From Choristoneura fumiferana (Eukaryota; Arthropoda; Insecta; Lepidoptera; Tortricidae), in NCBI RefSeq assembly GCF_025370935.1, contig NC_133473.1:7125427-7189426 (forward strand): 64,000 bases of DNA, written 5' to 3'. Below are positions 1 to 9,400 of the stretch, piece after piece; positions within the stretch are counted from its first letter, which is position 1; each line of letters opens with the position of its first letter. The notes under the pieces are model-generated. The model was not told the origin of the DNA, did no database searches, and saw only the letters and a list, made by a program, of their open reading frames with translations. The position numbers and the translations under genes were made by a program.

Positions 1-2753
1 TTAAGGATGATGTTGGGTTGAAAGATTAGAGCATCGTAACTGTGAGCAAAAAGGGGGAGAAGGGAGCATGTGAAAGAGGGGTCTGGGAGGTTATTGAATT
101 TGCGGAAGCTATTGATAAGACATGGCGGGTTTTTGTTGAACCAGAATCCACTGTCAGTAATTAAATCCGATAGTTCTTGCAGCTTAGGTAAGAGGGGGTG
201 GTCGTCCAGAAGGGAAAGTCTGAGGAAGAAACGATCAGCCAGGTATTGACGTCGGAGGTAAAGGGGGGGGTCAGTTGCTTCTACTTGAAGGGCATTGGTC
301 GGGGAGGATTTCATGGCTCCCAGGATAACCCGGAGGGACTGGTACTGGATTTTGTCCAGTTTACCTAAGGCCACCTTGTTACAAGGTTCTAAGATAAAGG
401 AGCCATAATCAAGGACGCTGCGTACTATGGCATTATAGAGGAGTTTCTGGGAATAGGGGTGGGCACCCCACCACACACCCGAAAGACAACGCAGAATGTT
501 GATGTTTGATTGGCACTTTTTAACTGTGGAATCAATATGGGGGCAACCGGAAAGCCGAGAGTCAAGCGTAACGCCTAGAAATTTGACTTGTTTACTGACA
601 GGGATTAGTTGATTATTGAAGGCGACTTCCACAGGGGGGAACGACCTTTTCCTAGTAAAAGGAACCACGCTACATTTGGAAACTGAAAGGGAAAGACCAT
701 GGACAGCAAGCCATTCACCCAGGTAGAATAGGGCTTGGTTCAAGTTGCAGGTGGCTACTTCGACGGAATGGGACGATGCGTACAAAGCTATGTCGTCTGC
801 GTATTGCAGTATGTTGCAGAACGGTGAAACAGCCTCGTCAAGGTCGTGGGTGTACAAGCTGTAGAGCAAGGGACTTAATACGGATCCTTGTGGAAGACCT
901 TGCCAGATTAGCCTCGGAGTGGAATGGGAACCATTATGTCTCACCTCGATGGATCGTTCCATTAGGAAGTTGCATATGAAATGCGTCAGCTTCTGCGGCA
1001 GACTCAGCTTAGATAGTTTATCTCTGAGTAAGGAGAGTATGACACTATCATACGCGGATGATACGTCCAAGAATACGCCAACAAGGAACTCGTTCCTTGA
1101 GAGGGAGATCCTGATGTCAGTTGTTAAAATCGAGAGACTATCCATGGTGCCCATTCCTCTCCGAAAACCAAACTGGCTTTTGGACAGTATTTTATTTGAT
1201 TCTACGAACCACTCCAGGCGTTTCTTAATCATGTGCTCTAGGATTTTGAGAAGGCAGGATGATAAGGCGATTGGACGGTGGGAGGAAGGAAGGAGGGGAT
1301 CTTTCCCTTGTTTATGTAGAGGGATGATAATTTGTTTTTTCCAAGCCTCTGGAACGAAACCCAGGTCGAGGAAATGGTTTAAAAGGTCTAGAAAGTATTT
1401 TTTGGTAACCTGGCCAGATTTGGCAAGAAAAGCGTACGGGATACTATCTGGACCAGGAGCCGAGTTCTTGAGGTGGTCTAACGATGCCAAAAGTTCTAAC
1501 CACGAAAACGGTTGGTCGAGATTATTATGAGGGCAATTCAAAGGATAGGGGGAAGGGAGGGAGTTAACATGGGGGACAGTGGGGGGAGACAGGGTGTCTA
1601 TAAATGCCGTGAGCCAAACTGAGGAGTCGTTACTAGGCGCATCTCGGGCTATGAATGAACCTCTAAAACGTTTTATGGCTTTCCATAGAACAGTTGATGG
1701 AGTGCGGGGCGAGATACTTTGGCAGAAGTTTATCCATCCAAATTTCTTTTTTTTTTTGAACAAACGTTTCGCCTGAGCCGCGGTCTTTTTGAATGCGAGA
1801 AAGTTATCCAGGGACATGTTTCCACAATACGCTTTCTCGGCCTCGTTCCTTAGGCGAATCATGTCCGTACATTCAGAGTCCCACCAAGGTGGGGAGGACC
1901 TAGCCTTATAACGTTTTTTAGGCGGAATATTTTTGTCAGCTGCAACTATGAAGGCCTCGATCAGGTTGTCATGACAAATACAGGCGTTTTCTGGTAAGAC
2001 AATGGGCATCTTGCTGACTGCTGCATCCAAGTCCGCCGCGAACTGGTCCCAATCAGCCTTGGACAGGTGGTACCTATTAGAATTTGGGGGAGTACTGGGT
2101 TGGGAAAAGGATGTAGGGAAGGATATTAAGATTGGAAGGTGATCACTACCGTGGGAATCCTGGAGCACAGACCACGAGAGAAGGGTGCCAAAATGTGGAG
2201 AGCACAGGGAAAGATCGACGGCACTAGAGTTCAGGCCTGGTGCCGTTCTGCGCGTCGGAGAACCATCATTGAGTAGGCAGATGTTTTTGTCCTCCATCAG
2301 GTCAACGAGATCACAGGCTAAGGCGTCGTAATCGGCGCTTCCCCACATGAGATGATGACAGTTAAAGTCACCTAAAATGAGGAATGGGTCCGGAAGGGCG
2401 GAAAATATGTGCTCGAGGTCTGAGATATTAATGGAGAGCGGATCGTAAATATAGATCGAAAGAACGGTAAAGTCCATGATCTTGGCGGCGACTGCATTAA
2501 TGCCGTAAGGGATAGGGGGAAGAGTTATACGATTATACGTGACAGAAGATTTGATGAGAAGGGCGGCTCCTGCGTAGCCATCATCTCTGTCATGTCGGAG
2601 GCACGAGAAGCCAGGCACCCGGAACCGGGCTCCCGGAACCAACCAGGTCTCCGATATGGCAAAGACAGTAGGGTCATACGAGGATACCATTTGCAAAATT
2701 TCGTGTTTTTTAGGGCGGAGACTGTGACTGTTCCACTGGATGAGATGGAACAT
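1..2753 (-). CDS. LINE ORF2: endonuclease-reverse transcriptase (runs off window)
   Basis: The frame starting at ATG 2753-2751 stays open to base 3, at least 917 codons, with no stop found when read through. It overlaps the end of ORF1 by 44 bases in another frame. An exonuclease-endonuclease-phosphatase type endonuclease comes first: the ILGDFN motif is near 2375 and GSDHLP near 2150. A reverse transcriptase follows, with a FRRG-type block, a FLDVSSAYD block and the YADD catalytic motif near 803, all in the same frame. The product would nick target DNA and prime cDNA synthesis there. A run of 11 A (minus strand) near 1750 keeps the frame. The C-terminus is outside the window. Confidence 0.88.
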   Translation of the reverse strand, partial: MFHLIQWNSHSLRPKKHEILQMVSSYDPTVFAISETWLVPGARFRVPGFSCLRHDRDDGYAGAALLIKSSVTYNRITLPPIPYGINAVAAKIMDFTVLSIYIYDPLSINISDLEHIFSALPDPFLILGDFNCHHLMWGSADYDALACDLVDLMEDKNICLLNDGSPTRRTAPGLNSSAVDLSLCSPHFGTLLSWSVLQDSHGSDHLPILISFPTSFSQPSTPPNSNRYHLSKADWDQFAADLDAAVSKMPIVLPENACICHDNLIEAFIVAADKNIPPKKRYKARSSPPWWDSECTDMIRLRNEAEKAYCGNMSLDNFLAFKKTAAQAKRLFKKKKKFGWINFCQSISPRTPSTVLWKAIKRFRGSFIARDAPSNDSSVWLTAFIDTLSPPTVPHVNSLPSPYPLNCPHNNLDQPFSWLELLASLDHLKNSAPGPDSIPYAFLAKSGQVTKKYFLDLLNHFLDLGFVPEAWKKQIIIPLHKQGKDPLLPSSHRPIALSSCLLKILEHMIKKRLEWFVESNKILSKSQFGFRRGMGTMDSLSILTTDIRISLSRNEFLVGVFLDVSSAYDSVILSLLRDKLSKLSLPQKLTHFICNFLMERSIEVRHNGSHSTPRLIWQGLPQGSVLSPLLYSLYTHDLDEAVSPFCNILQYADDIALYASSHSVEVATCNLNQALFYLGEWLAVHGLSLSVSKCSVVPFTRKRSFPPVEVAFNNQLIPVSKQVKFLGVTLDSRLSGCPHIDSTVKKCQSNINILRCLSGVWWGAHPYSQKLLYNAIVRSVLDYGSFILEPCNKVALGKLDKIQYQSLRVILGAMKSSPTNALQVEATDPPLYLRRQYLADRFFLRLSLLDDHPLLPKLQELSDLITDSGFWFNKNPPCLINSFRKFNNLPDPSFTCSLLPLFAHSYDALIFQPNIIL

Positions 2754-4185
2754 TTACAACTTGGAGAAATTGTGAAAGTTTGTTGGCGACGTTGGGCGGT
2801 AGGGGGAAATCATCCATTTTGCTGAACATATTGATCAGCAAGGATAGAAGGACGTCCAGCAGGTTATCGTTGGGGGGGGACTGAAAGGGGGAGGAGGGCG
2901 GGGAGCCTGGGGGCCGGAGGGCGGCACCATTCCTCGGAGGAGGGGGGTTGCGGTCTCTAATTAGGGCTTCGTGAGCGGCACGGTCATATCCTTGTGATAG
3001 AGGACGATGGGGGGACCTTGGTATGTAGACCGTTTTCCTGTAACTTTGGGATGGACTTTGAGTGTGGGTGGGGAAGGCAGAGTGTTGGGTTTGAGGCATA
3101 GGATCAGTTTGGGAATAGGGGGGGCTCTGAGCCGCGTCTGCGTAGGATCTCTTAACAGGGGGGAACCTTTCGCAAGCCTGAGAGTAAGAGATGTTGTCGT
3201 CAGACATTGCTGCTTTGATAGCCTGTTGACGAGTGTGTTCTGGACAGGTCTTGTGTGTAGCAAAGTGCCTGCCTGAGCAGAACAGACAAAACGCTAAGTC
3301 TTCCTGCACAGTACATGTTTTGCCTGTATGCTCTTGGCCACATTTGAAGCATTTTGGTTTTGATCGACATTGATCCGCTACGTGTCCGAATTTACAGCAG
3401 CTGTGGCACTGTATTGTGGGCAAAAGATACTTTTCTACTACTAACGATGTGTAACAGCAGAAAATTCTGGCTGGCAAAACTTGTCCGCTAAAAGTTATCA
3501 CCACAGTACCTGTAGGGATCCACTCAATGCCGTCGGGTTTGTGTACTTTTCGGTTAAGTCGCCTGGCTTTAAGGATGCCCCCACAGCCAGAAGGAAGCTC
3601 CACATCATTGACAAAAGCATCCAGCGCTAGGTCCGTGGGTACTCCCCTGACAATACCCATGCGTGTGATATTAAACGTTGGGATGGTAGCCTCGAAATTT
3701 TTAGATGCGAGTAGTGGGTCCGATAAAAAGGTATTAGCTGCCTCTGCGGAGTTAAACTCTACACTAACACGGTTTCTACCTACTTTTTTGATACCATCTC
3801 GCGCTATGTTCTGTATACGCGAGTTTACCATCACTTGTCCAAATTTGATAGGATTTAGGGTAGTACCAGCGGAGGGATCTGATTCTGACTTGGATACATG
3901 GACAAGGAAAGGACCTCCGTCGTTTGACGTGTATTTACGTCCATTTTTTAGGTCCGGATGTTCGTAAAGGTGGGCTATGGAGTCGGAAGGAGCCCTGGTC
4001 CCCAACTTAGTTGGGGGCTGGGATCCATCCAGCACCGTAGCCCTCCTTTTTGCCCCCAGTAGAGTTATTTCGGCGTCCATCGACACCTCCGATTGGCTGT
4101 CTTGCGACAAGTTCATCGGTGCGCCGATGGAAACCGGTTCCCTAACAGAGGTTATGTCTGGAGGTTTTGGGGGGATATGCGACAT
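2710..4185 (-). CDS. LINE ORF1: gag-like protein with three zinc knuckles
   Basis: An open frame of 491 codons from ATG 4185-4183; the frame also extends 24 codons upstream without an ATG, so I start it at the Met of MSHIPPKPP. The C-terminal half carries three consecutive cysteine-histidine knuckles: CHSCCKFGHVADQC, CFKCGQEHTGKTC and CLFCSGRHFATHKTC. They lie in the + strand span about 3260-3420. A proline- and serine-rich tail follows. Proteins of this kind bind the LINE RNA to form the ribonucleoprotein for retrotransposition. The central part should hold the RNA-recognition-like domain usual in Jockey ORF1, but I cannot confirm it by eye. No stops or frameshifts. Confidence 0.85.
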   Translation of the reverse strand: MSHIPPKPPDITSVREPVSIGAPMNLSQDSQSEVSMDAEITLLGAKRRATVLDGSQPPTKLGTRAPSDSIAHLYEHPDLKNGRKYTSNDGGPFLVHVSKSESDPSAGTTLNPIKFGQVMVNSRIQNIARDGIKKVGRNRVSVEFNSAEAANTFLSDPLLASKNFEATIPTFNITRMGIVRGVPTDLALDAFVNDVELPSGCGGILKARRLNRKVHKPDGIEWIPTGTVVITFSGQVLPARIFCCYTSLVVEKYLLPTIQCHSCCKFGHVADQCRSKPKCFKCGQEHTGKTCTVQEDLAFCLFCSGRHFATHKTCPEHTRQQAIKAAMSDDNISYSQACERFPPVKRSYADAAQSPPYSQTDPMPQTQHSAFPTHTQSPSQSYRKTVYIPRSPHRPLSQGYDRAAHEALIRDRNPPPPRNGAALRPPGSPPSSPFQSPPNDNLLDVLLSLLINMFSKMDDFPLPPNVANKLSQFLQVVNVPSHPVEQSQSPP

Positions 4186-4345
4186 TGCGGGGTTAGCAGC
4201 GTACGAGTATTTGTTAAAACACTTACTGAACGACGATACTGGTGGGTCACACAACAAAACACGTAAAAAATAGCACTAGGCCACAAAATTTCGTAGGTCC
4301 GACACAAACACGTGCTGTCACCAAGGAAGCCAAGTGGTCAGTCCC

Positions 4346-4765
4346 ATTTAGACAATAATAAATTAATAACTCTTCGGCTTGTTGACTTGACTGACTCTGA
4401 CACTGACACTGGCGTGCGTGAGTGAGTGCACTGCACAGTCAGTTAGTGACCTTAAGGCGCGGCCACATGCAAGTCGCTCGACGCTCCTTTCCACCGTCAA
4501 ATCTGGTCAGGTGAGCATAAAATAGCGATAAAGCAAGCTGGAGTTGAGCATTTATCGCTGCAAAAAAAGCAATTTTGGCAAAAACACTCTTTTTTTTTTG
4601 GCAATCATCATTCCAATTTTTACCACTGCCCGACTGTACTGAGATTAATGAGTCAGCGAAGAGAACCAAGACTGATGCAAGTAGCCATCTTGTAGTAAAG
4701 CTATGTTAATAGGCTTGACGCTGAATGTTTTTATGAAGTCAGTGGAAACCATTCAAAATTTTTCA
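4346..4765. repeat. First copy of a ~420 bp direct duplication
   Basis: Begins with ATTTAGACAATAATAAATT and matches 4846-5272 along its whole length. The two copies differ mostly by many small insertions and deletions, not substitutions. It directly abuts the LINE 5' end. It contains no coding frame I can support; a CACTGACACTGGCGTGCGTG block and an AGGCGCGGCCACATGC block are shared exactly by both copies. Confidence 0.8.
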
Positions 4766-4845
4766 AGTAAGTTTCGAAAATAAAGGAACTCATTGTTTTA
4801 CAGTTATAGAGTAGGTACTATTACTCTGTCTTAGCTTTACCTAGT

Positions 4846-5272
4846 ATTTAGACAATAATAAATTAATAACTCTTCGGCTTGTTGTTGACTGGACTGACTC
4901 TGACACTGACACTGGCGTGCGTGAGTGAGTGCACTGCACAGTCAGTTAGTGACCTTAAGGCGCGGCCACATGCAAGTCGCTCGACGCTCCTTTCCACCGT
5001 CAAATCTGGTCAGGTGACATATAGCGATAAAAGCTGGAAATGTTGAGCTTTATCGCTGCAAAAAAAAGCAATTTTGGCAAAAACACTTTTTTTCATTCCA
5101 ATTTCTTTTATTTGTACCACTGCCACGACTGCTACTAAATGAGATTAAGAAATCAGCTTCGAAGAGACCAAGATCATTCCTGCAAGTAGCCATCTTGTAG
5201 CTGTTGCTTGACGCGGCAACTTGACGCTAATTTTTTGAGTCGCTGGAAATTCAAAATCACATTCAAAATGGC
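4846..5272. repeat. Second copy of the ~420 bp direct duplication
   Basis: Starts exactly 500 bases after the first copy. It shares the same ordered blocks through GCAAGTAGCCATCTTGTAG and the weaker end around 5250. The unique 80 bases between the copies (4766-4845) contain no recognisable feature. The bases after it (5273-5700) show nothing recognisable. Confidence 0.78.
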
Positions 5273-5712
5273 ATCACGTGACCAGATTTATCGCTACAAT
5301 GTAAACGAGCGACGAACGACTGTACACGAAATATCGGATCGGTATTGTACGGCTGGTAAATAGTGTTACCCTCTTTTTCAACCTCGACTCTACATTGGCG
5401 GAATCATCGATATAGGTATTCACGATGACGCGTGCCGTGGTTCTTTATTACAATGTTATTAATGGCTAATTTTGACAAAATCACGCGTCTTCGTGGATGG
5501 CACTAGGTATAGTATCGATGTAGCTAAATTTTATTTAATTAAATTGTTTTCGGTTTTCGGAGAGGGGCTTGAGACGGTTAAAGGAACAACGCCTTTAATC
5601 TTATAACCAACATTTAATCTTATAATATTTTTCACCTATTATGAGTTCTGTGTCGTTTCGAATTTGACAGTTTTAGAGATTACCATTTTAAATGGCAACA
5701 ATGTTGGCAACA

Positions 5713-6020
5713 CTATGAGCTGATGCTGCAGCCAGGATATCCAACACAATAGTACACTTTTAAAAAAATAATATAAGTACCAATTAAAAAAACATTAAAT
5801 AAAATAAAAAAATTAAAATTAAAAAAACCCCGGACAAAAAAACTCCAGCAAAAAAAACGTCCAGAAAAAAACGCCAACAAAAAAACGTCGCTAAAAAAGA
5901 CAACTAAAAAAATAAAATAATTATGCATCCTAGCTGTTGCCCGCGACTTCATCTGCGAAGAATTCGTTTATCCCTATCCCGCGGGGACTATACTGATTTC
6001 CCGCAAAATTAGCCTAAGTA
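5713..6020. repeat. A-rich interspersed repeat
   Basis: A run of A-rich words (AAAAAACGTC, AAAAAACTCC and similar) followed by TTGCCCGCGACTTCATCTGC and TTCGTTTATCCCTATCCCGCGGG. I recognise the latter block as a widespread lepidopteran interspersed repeat from general knowledge. The open frame on the minus strand here is a low-complexity Phe-rich artefact. Confidence 0.5.
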
Positions 6021-6023
6021 ATA

Positions 6024-6300
6024 TTATTTTATATCAACCCCCGACGCAAAAAGAGGGGTGTTATAAGTTTCACCGCTATGTGTGTCTGTGTGTCTGCTTG
6101 TGGCACCGTAGCCGGGTAAACGGGTGGACCGATTTGAATGACTTTTTTTTCATTTGAAAGCAAGTTTTCTAGCGATGGTTCTTAGACTTGTTTCATTAAA
6201 GTCGGTTTAGCCGTTTTTGAGATGTTGAACTGTGAAGTGACAAAGTCAGGGTTTACCAACTTTTTGTTGGTTAGGTTAGGTTATTGTTGGGAGTACCTTA
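6024..6300 (+). repeat. Interspersed repeat, family of 26346-27000
   Basis: Starts AACCCCCGACGCAAAAAGAG and ends in TTGGTTAGGTTAGGTTA. The same order of blocks (GGACCGA, GAAAGC, AGGTTCTTAGA, TTTTTGAGATGTTGAACT) occurs at 26346-27000, where it is split by insertions. Non-coding; class not determined. Confidence 0.65.
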
Positions 6301-6470
6301 AGCTATTCTAATAGAAGAAAACAATTACTTAAAAGGATTTTTTATTTCAATCGTCACATAAATTAAAACATCAAATTTCAACACCACATTGTTTTAGATA
6401 AACTGAGGGTAAACTTTTAACAATTGTCACCGTATGTAGGACGTCGTACATTTTTAATTTCTAACCACGA

Positions 6471-9400
6471 TTAATTTCTCGGCAATATTTTGACCTGTAC
6501 TCCATTTTGTGACCTGAGTATGAGATCTCCGCATGGCTGAGGTTCCCTTTTGCCAGGTAATATTTTGAATCGCCTTACGAGAGCAGCTAAAGTGACTTTC
6601 AATTCCAGCATAGCAAATTTCTGACCTGAAACGAAACGCAAATTAATCCGATTTTTTAGGGTTCCTTACTCACATTTATATCGCTCTTCTTCATAACTAA
6701 TAATATTAAGTAGGTATTAACATTGTGCGATGTCATCAACGACCTTGTCGCACAACAACAAAAGAGTTGGTAATTACCCGATGTATGTATGTATGTATGT
6801 ATGTATGTATGTATGTATGTATGCATGTATGTGGGTATGTATGTCCATTTCTTTGGTCCTCGCTGCAGCCTAAACGGCTAGACGGATTTTAACATATGAG
6901 GTATCATTGGATTCGTCATAATTGTCGGAGTGACATAGGCTATATAATATTTCAATGCAAAAAAAATATGGCGGAGGGATGAAAAAAAATATATTTTTGT
7001 ATTGTAACAATATGGGATCAAATGAAAGCTAATAATTAGCCCATTCTAAATATATGGGTTATAATACTTTTAATCTACTTACCGTTTTCACATAAATATC
7101 AAAAAAGTGTAAAATAAAATTTTTAAATTAAAAAAATCAAAAACCCGACTGCCAAAACGAAAAGGAAGAAAATAAGCCTAGTGATCTAGAACTCTGTTAA
7201 GTAGCTAATTTAAAGTTCAACAGTCGGGAACCCATTTAAATCGTGAAGCTCAAAAACTCTTAGTAATGTCCCGACTGTTGAACTTTAAATTAGCTACTTA
7301 ACAGTTCTAGATCACTAGGCTTATTTTCTTCCTTTTAGTTTTGGCAGTCGGGTTTTTTTTTTTTATTTAATGTTTTTTAATTACGTTGAAATGCGATTTT
7401 ATTCCTATATAGCTTGTGTTACTACAATTAATATGATGTGTTTAGTTGGTCGCTTTTTACCTATACAGTTTCTAGGCCCAGCGCTGAACGCTACCCAGCT
7501 AAACGGATTTTTGAAGCTGCTTGACACATCAAATCGTTCTGGCCGAAATTCCAGAGGATCTTCAAAGACATTTGGATTTCTATGCATGTGGAAAATATTT
7601 ATTACAATTGACGAATTCTTTAACAATCGCATCCCTGACATTTCTGAAAAAAATAATGGTCTTAAGTATACATATTCAATGGATCTGCGAAACGGTAATA
7701 AAATAATTAGGGTATTACAGTAAACATTTAACAGCATTAAATATTACGTAGGATGAGCTGTGAGAACGTGATTCTCTCATAGATTTTGTAGACAGCAAAA
7801 GTCTGTGACGACACTTATGTATTTGCTAACTAAATTGACTAACCATTTATTATTTCAGATAATCCAAAAAATAAACTTACTGCACTTATAATTAAAATTG
7901 GTTTTAGGGCTAAAATAATACGTTTTTCACTAGTGTCGCGTTTTGGAATTATTGAAGTTACCCATAGTGTCAGCTACCCTATTGTAACAATACAATTAGG
8001 ATCATCCAACAAGCATATTTTCACCTGAATACATTGTTACCTGCAACTTACCAACGTCCCGAGTGATCAGTCTTTCTATTATAGGGACTGAAGGATAGAG
8101 TCGTAAGCTCTCTTTGATGACGCATTCTAAATACTTCATTTGTTGGAGTTCGCTGTTGGATTAAAAGATATATTACAAAATCTTACTCGAATATTCAAAT
8201 CATAACAGAATCAAAAATATTTTACCTAAATGTAGGATCTCTCTCTAGATCATCGCCCAATATTTCCATTTGCTCTTCTAAAATTTTACGTTGCACTTCA
8301 GGATGTTTTGCAATGCAATATAGTCCGTATACTAATCCAGACGCTGTTGTATCATGCCCCTGTAAAAACAGGCAATGTTAAGTGTCATTCTGCGGCTTAT
8401 TAGCATAAAAACTCAGTTGAATTCATCAAGGTTAATTCCTAGCCTAGACGTAGCTAGACAATAATTAGCAAGATGGATCGTTAATTATTCAACAAGCATC
8501 TGCGCATTCGTATGACATAATATATTAACAGAGGTAACTAAATACTTAAATGTCATCAAAAACAAGTCTAATGTGTACGTATTTGAGTTTCTGTGGTACC
8601 TAAGGTCAAAACTGTGATAAGTACAAAAAATCTGTTTATTACAGTGATGAACATGCTTTGTTTGTGGTATGGTACCCCGGTTCTACGTTCCATTATATAC
8701 GTGCTTGCTATTTACACAGGACTTGATGCAATACAACTTCTTTGCTGAACACCAAAAAGCAGTAGGTACAATGAATTTACAAAAAAAAAGAAAGCAGCAG
8801 GGTAGACCGTATCTGTTGGTATTTTGGTAATTGCGTACTTCAAACATGAACGTTTCCACCTCATCTCTTATACTTTCTATATCAAGGCCGTGTCCCTCTA
8901 CTTCGGCTAGCAGCAGCAAATCCAAGAAAGCATGTTTGTTTTTCATACCTAGAAAAAATTGAAACTAATGATAATTAATTAAACCTTAACACTACATTGC
9001 AGATTAAAGGAAGGACATTGCAGATCAATAAAAGTAGAGAATTTTAAATTACCGATTTCAGAATTTTGATTAAGTTTATTGGCGCTCGTGTTCTTCAGTT
9101 GTTGTCGCCTCATTTCTATGACGTCCTTCGTGTGATTGTGCAATACAGCTAATGCTTTGTCTTGCAATCTCTTGTACGGAGTTAAAGCAAACAACACATC
9201 GCTGTTCAGAAATATATTTCTCATCCTGGTTGCCATGATTTGGCTGGCTCTATACAAAATATTATTGGGTTAGCATATTGTAAATTTGTTTGAAACTCCA
9301 ATAGGGGAAGCTGTTGTAATTATTTATTAACGGTTTAACCTGTGGATATCATGATACTTAAAAAAAACTGATTGCAACTAATTTAACATATTATTATCTG

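Larger units (their letters stand above)
1..4345 (-). mobile_element. Non-LTR retrotransposon (Jockey/I-like LINE), 3' end outside window
   Basis: A LINE read on the minus strand with ORF1 (nucleic-acid-binding gag-like) followed by an overlapping ORF2 (endonuclease plus reverse transcriptase). The 5' end is placed near 4345 because the sequence beyond is the start of a tandemly duplicated segment; about 160 bases of 5' UTR lie upstream of the ORF1 ATG. CCHC knuckles in ORF1 plus an apurinic-type endonuclease in ORF2 fit the Jockey/I group of LINEs; the exact clade is my inference. Both reading frames are free of stops as far as the window shows, so this is a young copy. The 3' UTR and tail lie left of base 1. 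Confidence 0.88.

Noticed and set aside
776..1776. Plus-strand open frames of 60-200 codons in 776-1776
   Set aside because: They are antisense shadows of the intact minus-strand LINE ORF2, whose YADD and endonuclease motifs prove the coding strand.
2961..3967. Open frames antisense to or offset from LINE ORF1
   Set aside because: They overlap the zinc-knuckle ORF1 frame and have no motifs of their own.
5713..5952. Minus-strand frame of 79 codons, mostly Phe
   Set aside because: It is the translation of an A-rich low-complexity repeat.
7370..7723. Plus-strand frame of 117 codons
   Set aside because: It is antisense to CYP4 exon 10, which carries PERF and the haem loop.
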